A DNA stretch of 7,608 bases from Desulfobacteraceae bacterium (GTDB lineage Bacteria; Desulfobacterota; DSM-4660; Desulfatiglandales; HGW-15). Under the pieces are notes generated by a model, which saw nothing but the letters and a program-made list of their open reading frames with translations, ran no database searches and was not told the origin of the DNA. Below are positions 1 through 6,413 of this stretch, piece after piece. The stretch spans positions 1-7,608 of the forward strand of contig RPPU01000211.1 of assembly GCA_003819975.1 (NCBI GenBank), in the 5' to 3' direction. The first letter of the stretch is position 1. Each line of letters starts with the position of its first letter. The translations under genes were made by a program, and so were the position numbers.

Positions 1-1214
1 ATATAGCGGTTTGAGAGGCGCACAGCATCCAATAACGCCTCATCCGTAATCGTGACTTGATGATGTTTTTCAAGAAAGGGCGCAAGGGCTCGCATCATGA
101 CCAGCGCCCGGGGTTCATCCGGTTCCTCGATCTTAACGACTTGGAAGCGCCGGGCCAGGGCTGCATCTTTTTCAAAATATTTTTTATAGTCGACCCAGGT
201 GGTGGCGGCAATGGTACGCAGTTCGCCGCGAGCCAGGGCCGGTTTGAGTAAGTTAGCGGCGTCGCCGGACCCGGCGCTGCCGCCCGCGCCGATGAGTTGG
301 TGAGCCTCGTCAATGAACAGAATCACGGGCGTGGGCGAGGCTTTTACTTCGGCGATCACGGATTTAAGCCGGTTCTCGAATTCGCCTTTGATACCTGCGC
401 CGGCTTGGAGCAATCCCAGGTCCAGGCTGCGGACTTCGACGTTGCGCAATGGAGTCGGCACATCGCCTTCCACGATCCGCAGGGCAAATCCCTCGGCTAC
501 GGCGGTTTTGCCCACACCGGCCTCGCCGGTCAAAATCGGGTTGTTCTGGCGGCGGCGGATCAGGATGTCGATCATCTGGCGTATTTCAAAGTCCCGGCCC
601 AGGACCGGGTCGATTTCTCCTTTTTTAGCCTTTTCTGTCAGGTTGACGGTATAGAGGTCCATGGCTTTGGAACCGGCCGGTACGGTCGCGGCAGCGCCGT
701 CCGCCAGGGAACGATCCGTAGGCGCGGAGTCGACTTCTTCAATGGAACCGGCGGTCAGGCCCTTGAAATTTTCACGTAAGGCGTCCACGGAGATCTGGTT
801 GAAAATTCGGGATCCGGCTTTTAAAATCAGGGAAAAATCTTCATCACCCAGTAAGGCCAGCAAAATATGGCCGGAGCGCACCAGTCCGGATTGGTAATCC
901 AGCGAAGCAATGAGCCAGGCTTCCTGGACCATGCGCACGATGCGCGGCGAGAGAGCCGGGGTGCGGGAATTGCCGGTCTTGAAACGTTCGATGGCTTGAT
1001 TCAGGTCTTTAGCCAAGTGGGTCTCATTGATACTGAAATGATGCAGGATTTTATGAAAATCGGTCTGCTCGACATCCAGCAACTTGATCAGGAAGTGTTC
1101 GATATCCACTTCATAATGGGTCTGGGCCAAACACAGGCCGGCCGCGCTTTCCAGGGCATTGCGGCAGGTGTGGTTGAGCTTTCCGATCAGGGATTTTAGG
1201 TTGGTTTTAGGCAT
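1..1214 (-). CDS. clpV: ClpV/TssH, T6SS sheath-recycling AAA+ ATPase (3' end outside window)
   Basis: Clp/HSP100-type unfoldase that binds the contracted TssB/TssC sheath in the cytoplasm and takes it apart using ATP. The window holds the first 404 codons of what is usually an 850-900 residue protein. Residues 1-150 form the ClpV-type N domain (LNHTCRNALE near 13-22, HYEVDIEHFL at 33-42). A Ser/Ala/Pro-rich linker spans about 155-185, then D1: Walker A GEAGVGKT at 230-237, Walker B VILFIDEAH at 297-305, sensor motif TIAATTW at 334-340, and the stretch YKKYFEKDAALARRF (343-357) with the paired arginines. TTW followed by YKKYFEKDAALARRF is typical of ClpV rather than housekeeping ClpB. The start at 1214 is supported by GAGGAAG seven bases upstream. 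It begins 31 bases after the tssG stop, so it is probably co-transcribed. The second ATPase domain lies beyond base 1. Confidence 0.95.
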   Translation of the reverse strand, partial: MPKTNLKSLIGKLNHTCRNALESAAGLCLAQTHYEVDIEHFLIKLLDVEQTDFHKILHHFSINETHLAKDLNQAIERFKTGNSRTPALSPRIVRMVQEAWLIASLDYQSGLVRSGHILLALLGDEDFSLILKAGSRIFNQISVDALRENFKGLTAGSIEEVDSAPTDRSLADGAAATVPAGSKAMDLYTVNLTEKAKKGEIDPVLGRDFEIRQMIDILIRRRQNNPILTGEAGVGKTAVAEGFALRIVEGDVPTPLRNVEVRSLDLGLLQAGAGIKGEFENRLKSVIAEVKASPTPVILFIDEAHQLIGAGGSAGSGDAANLLKPALARGELRTIAATTWVDYKKYFEKDAALARRFQVVKIEEPDEPRALVMMRALAPFLEKHHQVTITDEALLDAVRLSNRY

Positions 1215-1221
1215 AATGGTT

Positions 1222-1228
1222 CTTCCTC
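1222..1228 (-). promoter_or_regulatory. Ribosome binding site of clpV
   Basis: GAGGAAG on the minus strand, seven bases before the ATG at 1214. It fixes the clpV start, which lies only 31 bases downstream of the tssG stop. Confidence 0.7.
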
Positions 1229-1245
1229 TTTTTATCATTTCGCGG

Positions 1246-2298
1246 TTATTCATTCCTATTCGACTTTATTTCTCCCGGATCTGTCTCGCAAAAGGTCACA
1301 TAGGGGTCCCGATCCGCTATGACTTGCGGCGATTTGACCCAACTGGTCAACCCCAAACGGGGTGCTTGGCCGGGCCCGGCTCCCAAATCGCAAGGCGGGA
1401 TTTCTTCACGCTTCAGATAAATCCGAACTTCGAATTCAAACTCGATTCCGGCCATGAATCGAATCAGGGAAAAAACAGGTGTCAAGAGATCGCCGTCGGG
1501 CATAAAGCGTCGGTATTCATCGTAGCCGATTGGTCCCAAATGGACTCGGAACCTGGTCCGGCTTTCCCAAAAAAATCCGCCGCAAGCCGTATCCACGCCC
1601 AGGCGGGCATTGGCTCTGCCCAGTTGGGTCTGGTCTTCCGGGTCTAAGGGGAGCATGCGGTTGACAAATTGCTCCACGCGCGCCGGAGCTTGGGCGAAAG
1701 ATCCGACCGTAGCTTCAATGGCCACGGCCGAGGGTATGGGACGCGAAAGCAATCCGCTGAAATAGGTCAGAGACTCCAGGGGAAAGCCGAGGCGTTCGGT
1801 CAGCCCGTCCGTTCCCAGGCCGAGCATGCTCGCCAAATAGCCCGATATCCGGTCGCGGGCTTTGGCGATATAATTGGCATTAAAATGGTGTTTTTTCCAG
1901 GCCAGGTAAAAGAGGGTGATCAAGCGGTGATGAAAAAGATTTAAAAAATCATAGAGGGTGACATCTTTTTCACGAAGGCGATCCAGGACCAATTGATTGT
2001 ACCAGTGCGGCAAAATTCCGGACGGTCCGATCAGGCCCATGAAAGTCACTTCCATACGGGAAGAGTCGTTTTCGCCGGTCTTTTCCAAGCCGGATATATC
2101 GCTGGCCGGAAAGCCAAACCCGGGTTTAACGACGAAGCGCACGGGTTCTTCGGCTGGAGAAAGGGTTTTGCCCAAAGATTTTTTATCCGGAGAAAACGAT
2201 TCCAGCAATTCAACCGCCTTGAAAAATGAAAAGCTGAAGAATTCCTTGTAAAGTCGGTCTTCAAGGCCGGGGATATTTCGCGATTCACTAGGCATCAT
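1246..2298 (-). CDS. tssG: TssG, T6SS baseplate wedge protein
   Basis: Baseplate component (ImpH/VasB family, DUF1305) that, by family knowledge, forms the wedge with two TssF copies, TssE and TssK on which sheath and tube assemble at the inner membrane. The 350 residues match the family length. Family landmarks: FSFSFFKAVELLE at 21-33, FMGLIGPSGILPHWYNQLV at 86-104, FLNLFHHRLITLFYLAW at 118-134, a central conserved block around 241-267, and LGLTSWVKS at 315-323 near the C-terminus. Two ATG codons lie in tandem (2298 and 2295). An in-frame TAA directly precedes the first, so the start can be no further upstream; the ribosome binding site is weak (GGA about five bases before). Unusually, tssG is separated from tssF by two extra small genes. 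clpV follows after 31 bases. Confidence 0.95.
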   Translation of the reverse strand: MMPSESRNIPGLEDRLYKEFFSFSFFKAVELLESFSPDKKSLGKTLSPAEEPVRFVVKPGFGFPASDISGLEKTGENDSSRMEVTFMGLIGPSGILPHWYNQLVLDRLREKDVTLYDFLNLFHHRLITLFYLAWKKHHFNANYIAKARDRISGYLASMLGLGTDGLTERLGFPLESLTYFSGLLSRPIPSAVAIEATVGSFAQAPARVEQFVNRMLPLDPEDQTQLGRANARLGVDTACGGFFWESRTRFRVHLGPIGYDEYRRFMPDGDLLTPVFSLIRFMAGIEFEFEVRIYLKREEIPPCDLGAGPGQAPRLGLTSWVKSPQVIADRDPYVTFCETDPGEIKSNRNE

Positions 2299-2309
2299 TT
2301 AGTCCGATT

Positions 2310-2325
2310 TAAAAATTAATTTTTA
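2310..2325. repeat. AT-rich 16-bp perfect palindrome in the tssG leader
   Basis: TAAAAATTAATTTTTA is fully self-complementary and lies in the 56-base gap between the second small gene and tssG. It could be an operator or a weak hairpin, but low complexity makes chance plausible. Confidence 0.3.
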
Positions 2326-2354
2326 CTTTCTCTCTAACGACTCAGAAATCAATT

Positions 2355-2804
2355 CTAAGGTATGACGAATCCTATTGGTCCGCCCGGTAGCCGTTTCAAG
2401 TATTGCTGGAAAATATAATCGATATCCAGGTTTTCCTGCCTGACGATCATTTGATGTTTATCGGAATATTTTATTAATTGAGCCGTGGATTTGAACCATT
2501 CCTGTTGAGAGACATGCGGAAAAAGCGCGGAAACAAAAACGACTGGGATATTTAATCTTCTGGTTTCCCGGATGTATTCCATCAGGGAAACATAAGGATC
2601 AAAATTCCGTGTCATCCAAAGGTCGATGATGATCAATGAAAGATGTGAGCCGCGTTTGTCGATATCCCGGGGAATTTCCATCCAATGCGATCTTTTTAAA
2701 AGGGTGTAATGATACCATGATTTTAAGTCCGCTCTGGTTTCAAGCGTCATGGAGATGTATTCGCGTTCTTCCAAAACAACAATCGGATTGGGACGTATGT
2801 TCAT
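2355..2804 (-). CDS. Degenerate receiver-like protein, second of a tandem paralogous pair
   Basis: I do not recognise a named family. The 149-residue protein is soluble, has no signal peptide or membrane segment, and is about 40% identical to the protein encoded just upstream (3235-2801). Its layout follows a CheY-like receiver: beta-1 PIVVLEERE (7-15), beta-3 SLIIIDLWM (56-64), beta-4 IPVVFVSAL (86-94), and a last strand and helix around IVRQENLDI (120-128). Asp61 is at the phosphoacceptor position and Ser92 at the Thr/Ser position. The beta-1 acids are Glu12/Glu13 and the beta-5 Lys is replaced by Arg/Gln. No DNA-binding or enzymatic output domain follows; the tail is a short LPGGPIGFVIP. 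Its ATG overlaps the upstream TGA (ATGA, 2801-2804), implying translational coupling. A regulatory or scaffolding role in the T6SS baseplate is inference from location only. Confidence 0.8.
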   Translation of the reverse strand: MNIRPNPIVVLEEREYISMTLETRADLKSWYHYTLLKRSHWMEIPRDIDKRGSHLSLIIIDLWMTRNFDPYVSLMEYIRETRRLNIPVVFVSALFPHVSQQEWFKSTAQLIKYSDKHQMIVRQENLDIDYIFQQYLKRLPGGPIGFVIP

Positions 2805-3235
2805 GTTGCAGACCGCCTTAAAAAATATTCTTCAAGTATAAAGGGGATATCCAATGTTTCTTGTCTGGCCGTTACGACGTTCTTATACTGCAATAAAGGC
2901 GCGGTGAATTGCAGCCATTCTGTTGAAGACAAACGGGAATAGAGCGCCGAGACGAATATCACGGGAACCGTCATTTGGCGATGTTCCCTAATCGTTTGCA
3001 AGAGCGTAACATACGGTTGCAGGTGCAGATTCGTTTCAAGATCGATAAAAATCAAGGCAACCCCCGACCGCGGCCGTTCATCGTCGATGACCGGCAGAAT
3101 GTTGAAAGAGTACGGTTTTTTAATAACCCGGTAATCATATCTTGCCTGTAAATCTTTGCGATTTTCGAGAAAACGCCCGATCCATTCCCGATTTTCAACT
3201 ACTAAAATTGTCGGTTGCAACAGTTCTTGCCTCAT
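2801..3235 (-). CDS. Degenerate receiver-like protein, first of a tandem paralogous pair
   Basis: Unrecognised family; 144 residues from the ATG at 3235. Numbered from that Met, receiver-like elements are beta-1 TILVVENRE (9-17), beta-3 ALIFIDLET (60-68) with Asp65 at the phosphoacceptor site, beta-4 VPVIFVSAL (90-98) with Ser96, and the last strand and helix around TARQETLDI (122-130). The beta-1 pair is Glu-Asn instead of two acids, and the conserved Lys is missing. No output domain is present. A GTG at 3295 would add 20 residues, but it has no ribosome binding site, the extra residues have no counterpart in the sister protein, and it lies close to a terminator-like hairpin. The ATG at 3235 has TTGGAA seven bases upstream and gives the sister's length. 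Conserved shared motifs (PYV, IRE, FVSAL, EW, RQE.LDI) indicate tandem duplication. It could instead belong to another alpha/beta fold. Confidence 0.8.
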   Translation of the reverse strand: MRQELLQPTILVVENREWIGRFLENRKDLQARYDYRVIKKPYSFNILPVIDDERPRSGVALIFIDLETNLHLQPYVTLLQTIREHRQMTVPVIFVSALYSRLSSTEWLQFTAPLLQYKNVVTARQETLDIPFILEEYFLRRSAT

Positions 3236-3242
3236 ATAAAGT

Positions 3243-3248
3243 TTCCAA
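3243..3248 (-). promoter_or_regulatory. Ribosome binding site deciding the start of the first receiver-like gene
   Basis: TTGGAA on the minus strand, seven bases before the ATG at 3235. The alternative GTG at 3295 is preceded only by an A/T-rich run, so this site favours the shorter protein. Confidence 0.5.
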
Positions 3249-3317
3249 CCGCAAAACAAACGAAACCGGTTCAGAGTGTTCGGCTCAAGATTCACGATTA
3301 ATTTTTTTTATTCTCTT

Positions 3318-3340
3318 AAAATCCGCTCTTGGCGGATTTT
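3318..3340. terminator. Terminator-like hairpin between tssF and the receiver-like genes
   Basis: AAAATCCGC and GCGGATTTT (3318-3326 and 3332-3340) form a perfect 9-bp stem with a 5-base loop. Read on the minus strand it is led by an A run and ends in TTTT, fitting a modest intrinsic terminator after tssF. Read on the plus strand it ends in six T residues, so it may be bidirectional, though no plus-strand gene is seen upstream. Partial readthrough to the downstream genes is possible. Confidence 0.5.
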
Positions 3341-3343
3341 TTC

Positions 3344-3379
3344 ATAAAATATTTCGCTGCTTTTCGCGAAATATTTTAT
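3344..3379 (-). repeat. 14-bp perfect inverted repeat directly after the tssF stop
   Basis: ATAAAATATTTCGC (3344-3357) is exactly complementary to 3366-3379, with an 8-base loop. It begins two bases beyond the tssF stop codon. No T tract follows on the minus strand, so it looks more like an mRNA-end-protecting or processing hairpin, or part of a composite terminator with the hairpin at 3318-3340. Confidence 0.7.
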
Positions 3380-3381
3380 TT

Positions 3382-5187
3382 TTATATTAGGATCCGCTCC
3401 CCATTGCGCGGCGGCCAACGTTTCACGATTTCCTTTTTTTGTAATGTTTTAACGACCAATTGAGAAAAAGAATTCACGGAAACATATTGCCCCAAAAACC
3501 GTTCGAGCACGCAGGCGAGAAGGTAATAACCGGAGCCGATGAATTTATCTTCGTCAAAGGTGATGGTGATTTCCACACCACGGCCGAAAGATTGTCCGAT
3601 TTTTTTAGTCACATAACGCGATTCCAGTTTTGCGATGCCGTCGATCTGCCGCCGGGTCGCGGCTGAATCGTCAAAATCGTAAAGTTTAAGAATTTCCTTT
3701 AAAGCGTTTTCGCCGCCCTGCACAATGGACAAGTAATTAAGCGAAAGGTGCGAAATCAAACGCCAATGCAGGGCGCCGGCTAAAAAAGGCCGACGCGACG
3801 GGGTCGGTTTAATCAAGCTGGCGATGCTCTCCACCGGCGCCGGAGATTCCAGGTCAAAATCGCCGGACGGATGGCCGAAGGGTAAGCGTGAGGGCAGATC
3901 CCGGTTTGTGCAGGTTGTGTGCACCAGCAAGCTGTCCACACCGGGTTGCGCGGCTTTCAGTCCCGGATCGGCGAAGGAGAGATAAACTTCGGTCGCTTTG
4001 TCGTCTTTTTTAAGGGAAGGTGTACGTCTGGACATCCAAAATACGCGGCGGGCGTCTGCTTCGTTTGCGTCATGATGATGGTCCAGGGAATAAAAGGGTC
4101 GATATTCGAAAACAGCCGTGGGATCCGCGGTGGGCACGGCTGTAACGCGGTCAACACTGAAAACTTCGGTCGCCTTTTGTCTTCTGAGATCGGGAACAAC
4201 CCGATATTCGGTTTTCTGTTGCTCGACCCGGATGGGTTCGGCGGGGTGTTTGAAAAGGTTGATGGCCGGCGCGGCATTCAGACAAAAGGTTTCGGCATTG
4301 ACGATCAGATCTTTTTTAGGCAAACGATCAAGATAGATCCGGATTTCCAGACTATCGGTAAAATTCAATTTACTTAAACGGTCAAGCCCGTGCAGATCGA
4401 TGAAGAGAAATTTTTCCGGATAACAGAAATATTCGAAGAGCAAAAGATACCCCGGAAAAGAGCGCGGCGAATAGAAAAGCATGTTTTCAGCCGGGTCAAA
4501 CCCGAGCGGGATCAGATCGGATGGTTTCAGGCTCAATTGCTCCACAAAGCCTTTTTCATCCGTGGATGTTAATTCCAGATGACAGGCGTGGTTGCAAAGA
4601 AGTTCATAGAGATGATAGATCTGTTGCGGCGGACCGTTCAAAAAAAAGCGCAAGTTTTTCCAGGCGATCTCCGATATTTTTATTTTTTCAAAAGGTTCCA
4701 AACGAATGGAAATAACCTGGCGTGCGTTTTTAACGGGTTTTAAGGGGTCCTGTAACCCGGCCGCGGTCACTTGCACGGGCCAAAGAGTTATGGGTTGCGT
4801 GGTGGTGAACTGGCAGGGAAATCCGTCAACGGGTTGAGAATAAAGTCTCAAGTCTTTATCCAGACGATAACCTTCGGCCGGAACATTCAGTTTTATCGGG
4901 TTGAACTGCACAACGGCCATGGAAGGAATGGGATTGACATAATGAGGATAGAGCACATTCAACAATGATTCGCTGATCGCGGGAAAATCGTCGTCGATTT
5001 TTTTATGAATCCGGCCCGCTATAAAAGCAAAGGATTCGATCAGTCGCTCGACATGCGGGTCTTCGCATTTGTCCGCTTCAAGCTGCAGACGGCCGGCGAT
5101 TTTCGGGTACTTTACGGCGAATTCCGCGCCCATTTCGCGGATAAAAGTCAGTTCGCGTTCATAATATTGTAACAGGTCGTTTTCCAT
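3382..5187 (-). CDS. tssF: TssF, T6SS baseplate wedge protein
   Basis: Baseplate component (ImpG/VasA family, COG3519). By family knowledge two TssF copies bind one TssG in the wedge that surrounds the VgrG/Hcp hub. The 601 residues match the usual length of about 580-630. The N-terminus is canonical: LLQYYERELTFIREMGAEFA (5-24), KYPKIAGRL (26-34), DPHVERLIESFAFIAGRI (43-60) and DDDFPAISESLLNVLYPHY (65-83). The C-terminus has the family block beginning GRGVEITITFDEDKF near 535, with FLGQYVSVNSFSQLV close behind and a final RWPP motif. No frameshift is visible. The ATG at 5187 is the natural family start; its ribosome binding site is poor (AAGAAG). A 217-base gap rich in dyads separates it from tssE, and a strong hairpin follows its stop. 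Tight tssE-tssF-tssG packing is therefore lost at both ends. Confidence 0.96.
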   Translation of the reverse strand: MENDLLQYYERELTFIREMGAEFAVKYPKIAGRLQLEADKCEDPHVERLIESFAFIAGRIHKKIDDDFPAISESLLNVLYPHYVNPIPSMAVVQFNPIKLNVPAEGYRLDKDLRLYSQPVDGFPCQFTTTQPITLWPVQVTAAGLQDPLKPVKNARQVISIRLEPFEKIKISEIAWKNLRFFLNGPPQQIYHLYELLCNHACHLELTSTDEKGFVEQLSLKPSDLIPLGFDPAENMLFYSPRSFPGYLLLFEYFCYPEKFLFIDLHGLDRLSKLNFTDSLEIRIYLDRLPKKDLIVNAETFCLNAAPAINLFKHPAEPIRVEQQKTEYRVVPDLRRQKATEVFSVDRVTAVPTADPTAVFEYRPFYSLDHHHDANEADARRVFWMSRRTPSLKKDDKATEVYLSFADPGLKAAQPGVDSLLVHTTCTNRDLPSRLPFGHPSGDFDLESPAPVESIASLIKPTPSRRPFLAGALHWRLISHLSLNYLSIVQGGENALKEILKLYDFDDSAATRRQIDGIAKLESRYVTKKIGQSFGRGVEITITFDEDKFIGSGYYLLACVLERFLGQYVSVNSFSQLVVKTLQKKEIVKRWPPRNGERILI

Positions 5188-5207
5188 TCAGGCTTCTTAT
5201 TCCAAAA

Positions 5208-5229
5208 TATCGACAAAAAGTTGTCGATA
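5208..5229 (-). promoter_or_regulatory. Hairpin just upstream of tssF (operator or attenuator candidate)
   Basis: TATCGACAA (5208-5216) and TTGTCGATA (5221-5229) form a perfect 9-bp stem with a 4-base loop. On the minus strand the stem runs into TTTTGG, giving a short U tract 20 bases before the tssF ATG. It could be a weak terminator or attenuator after tssE, or a dyad operator for tssF. Confidence 0.5.
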
Positions 5230-5242
5230 AACCCAAGACATT

Positions 5243-5308
5243 TTCTCGCGCAAAGACGCCAAGAAAACCAATTTTTATTCTAAAACCTTTGCGGCTTTAC
5301 GTCTCTGG
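5243..5308. repeat. Degenerate CGCAAAGACGC-type intergenic palindromic repeat
   Basis: The left arm around 5245-5263 contains CGCGCAAAGACGCCAAG and the right arm around 5287-5308 contains CCTTTGCGGCTTTACGTCTC, an imperfect dyad with an AT-rich centre. From memory this resembles a widespread intergenic repeat of the form CTTTGCGTCTTTGCG in several environmental phyla including Desulfobacterota. A further copy of the arm, CTTGGCGT, occurs at 5338-5345 and pairs exactly with 5256-5263. Whether it is mobile or functional cannot be judged from one copy. Confidence 0.5.
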
Positions 5309-5309
5309 A

Positions 5310-5334
5310 GTAATTTTAAGTTTTTTAAAATTAC
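5310..5334. repeat. AT-rich 10-bp hairpin in the tssE-tssF gap
   Basis: GTAATTTTAA (5310-5319) pairs exactly with TTAAAATTAC (5325-5334) around a 5-base loop. It is nested inside the outer arms at 5256-5263 and 5338-5345. It has little GC and is unlikely to terminate transcription alone. Confidence 0.5.
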
Positions 5335-5380
5335 GTCCTTGGCGTGTGAATAATCTTGTTGCGCTCTTAGGGCTTCGTTT

Positions 5381-5398
5381 TCCGGGTAGGGCCCCGGA
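5381..5398 (-). repeat. GC-rich hairpin just after the tssE stop
   Basis: TCCGGG (5381-5386) and CCCGGA (5393-5398) form a 6-bp GC-rich stem, six bases beyond the tssE stop. On the minus strand AAAACG rather than a T tract follows, so it is not a classical intrinsic terminator; mRNA stabilisation is possible. Confidence 0.4.
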
Positions 5399-5404
5399 CG
5401 ACGC

Positions 5405-5878
5405 CTATATCTTAATGACATATTCACCGTGATTCGGATCGAAATAAGTATCGAACATGACCGGTTCGGTCAAGGGCTCAATGACCAACAACGCCGATAT
5501 CATAAATTGAAGATTATGTTTGCCGTTTTCAATGTCTTTGACCTGCGCATTGACATTCTTCAAGCGCGGTTCGAAAAGCAAAATGGTTTTTTCAAGCTCT
5601 CGACACAAAGAGTTTTTGACGACCGGATTCGCCGAGCTTTGACATGAAAAATCTTTAAAGCCATACTGATAAAAGGAACGGCCGGCCGGCGCGCAACCCT
5701 CCACATCCAAAAACGGATTGAGCCGGGTGTTCAGAAGATTTTCCAGGTCTCTTATAACCGTTGCTTTGATTTTACCCAGGTCACCTGCCCTCAACTGGAC
5801 CGGCTCATAAGAAGATAAAGGGTCTTCATCTATAAGCCGGTCCAGAAGAGAAAGCCGTACATATTCTTGTTTAGGCAT
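5405..5878 (-). CDS. tssE: TssE, gp25-like T6SS baseplate protein
   Basis: Homologue of phage T4 gp25, the wedge protein that docks the first sheath ring on the baseplate. The 157 residues fit the family. The signature RDLENLLNTR (43-52) contains the conserved E..LNTR motif; LLDRLIDEDP (11-20) is the typical N-terminal segment, and YQYGFKDFS (70-78) and FEPRLKNV (102-109) are family landmarks. The ATG at 5878 has GGA six bases upstream and starts 32 bases after the hcp stop, consistent with one transcript. No signal peptide or membrane segment, as expected for a cytoplasmic baseplate protein. Nothing is truncated. The gap that follows, before tssF, is unusually long for these two genes. Confidence 0.95.
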   Translation of the reverse strand: MPKQEYVRLSLLDRLIDEDPLSSYEPVQLRAGDLGKIKATVIRDLENLLNTRLNPFLDVEGCAPAGRSFYQYGFKDFSCQSSANPVVKNSLCRELEKTILLFEPRLKNVNAQVKDIENGKHNLQFMISALLVIEPLTEPVMFDTYFDPNHGEYVIKI

Positions 5879-5910
5879 AACAGGTCCAAATCGTTAAATG
5901 TAAAGTGCTA

Positions 5911-6384
5911 CTAGGACGCTTTAGCACCGGTCTCTGCAGCGAAATCCCATGTAAAATCGGCGCCAGTAGGCCCATCTGCCATATAGCTAATGACTTGCGC
6001 TTTTGCATAAGCGAGCGTTAAATCGCACATAACCGCTTGGCCATTTTGTGAAAAACCCAGATTTGCTACCGTGCATTCGGTGAAAATTGCTTCAAAGTAC
6101 TTTTGATCTTTCTTCTCTCTTCTGGTATATTTTGTTATGTTTATTGTCTTAATCTTAGTACCTTCACACAGTTGCTGAAAAAGTTTACCTGCATTTGAGC
6201 CGGCGGGTAAGGTAAAGCTTAAAGGTGCCCTTTCGGCTCTACCTTCGCCTTTGCCGGCAAAACCGGTCGAATTGTAATATGAAAAGACGAATGATGGAAC
6301 AGCAAAAGTTCCATCAATCCCTTCACCTTTTACCGGTCCCGGCATACCATCAATTTTGACATAAGCGACTTGATCATCAGCCAT
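5911..6384 (-). CDS. hcp: Hcp (TssD), T6SS inner-tube protein
   Basis: Hcp monomers form hexameric rings that stack into the tube inside the TssB/C sheath; the tube is expelled on contraction and often carries effectors. The 157 residues are close to the usual 160-175. Visible features are the opening strand AYVKIDGMPG (7-16), the segment RAPLSFTLPAGSNAGKLFQQ (52-71), a Lys/Arg-rich loop (TRREKKDQK), and the closing strands with ISYMADG and FTWDF. Assignment rests on this layout plus the position between tssC and tssE. No C-terminal effector extension is present, so it is a structural Hcp. It has the best ribosome binding site in the window (AAGGAGG), matching the high copy number Hcp needs. 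An 88-base structured leader precedes it. Confidence 0.9.
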   Translation of the reverse strand: MADDQVAYVKIDGMPGPVKGEGIDGTFAVPSFVFSYYNSTGFAGKGEGRAERAPLSFTLPAGSNAGKLFQQLCEGTKIKTINITKYTRREKKDQKYFEAIFTECTVANLGFSQNGQAVMCDLTLAYAKAQVISYMADGPTGADFTWDFAAETGAKAS

Positions 6385-6391
6385 AACTTTT

Positions 6392-6398
6392 CCTCCTT
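6392..6398 (-). promoter_or_regulatory. Strong ribosome binding site of hcp
   Basis: AAGGAGG on the minus strand, seven bases before the ATG at 6384. It is a full match to the anti-Shine-Dalgarno and clearly stronger than those of tssE, tssF or tssG. Confidence 0.85.
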
Positions 6399-6413
6399 GT
6401 GGTTTTTTATTTA

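Noticed and set aside
57..1647. Several plus-strand open frames (for example 297-779 and 867-1199, 1159-1647)
   Set aside because: They lie antisense to clpV and tssG, whose minus-strand products have clear family motifs throughout; the plus-strand translations show no recognisable domain.
2310..2325. AT-rich 16-bp palindrome as a specific operator for tssG
   Set aside because: Low-complexity A/T sequence makes self-complementarity unsurprising; kept only as a low-confidence repeat.
2355..3235. The two small genes as a T6SS effector-immunity pair
   Set aside because: They are paralogues of each other with a receiver-like layout, no toxin motif, no secretion adaptor and no signal peptide, and they lie between baseplate genes rather than after vgrG or hcp.
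3236..3295. Longer form of the first receiver-like protein starting at GTG 3295
   Set aside because: No ribosome binding site, no counterpart in the sister protein, and the start would follow a terminator-like hairpin closely; ATG 3235 explains length and spacing better.
3919..4377. Plus-strand 152-codon frame antisense to tssF
   Set aside because: Shadow of the tssF coding frame; tssF is intact and continuous across it.
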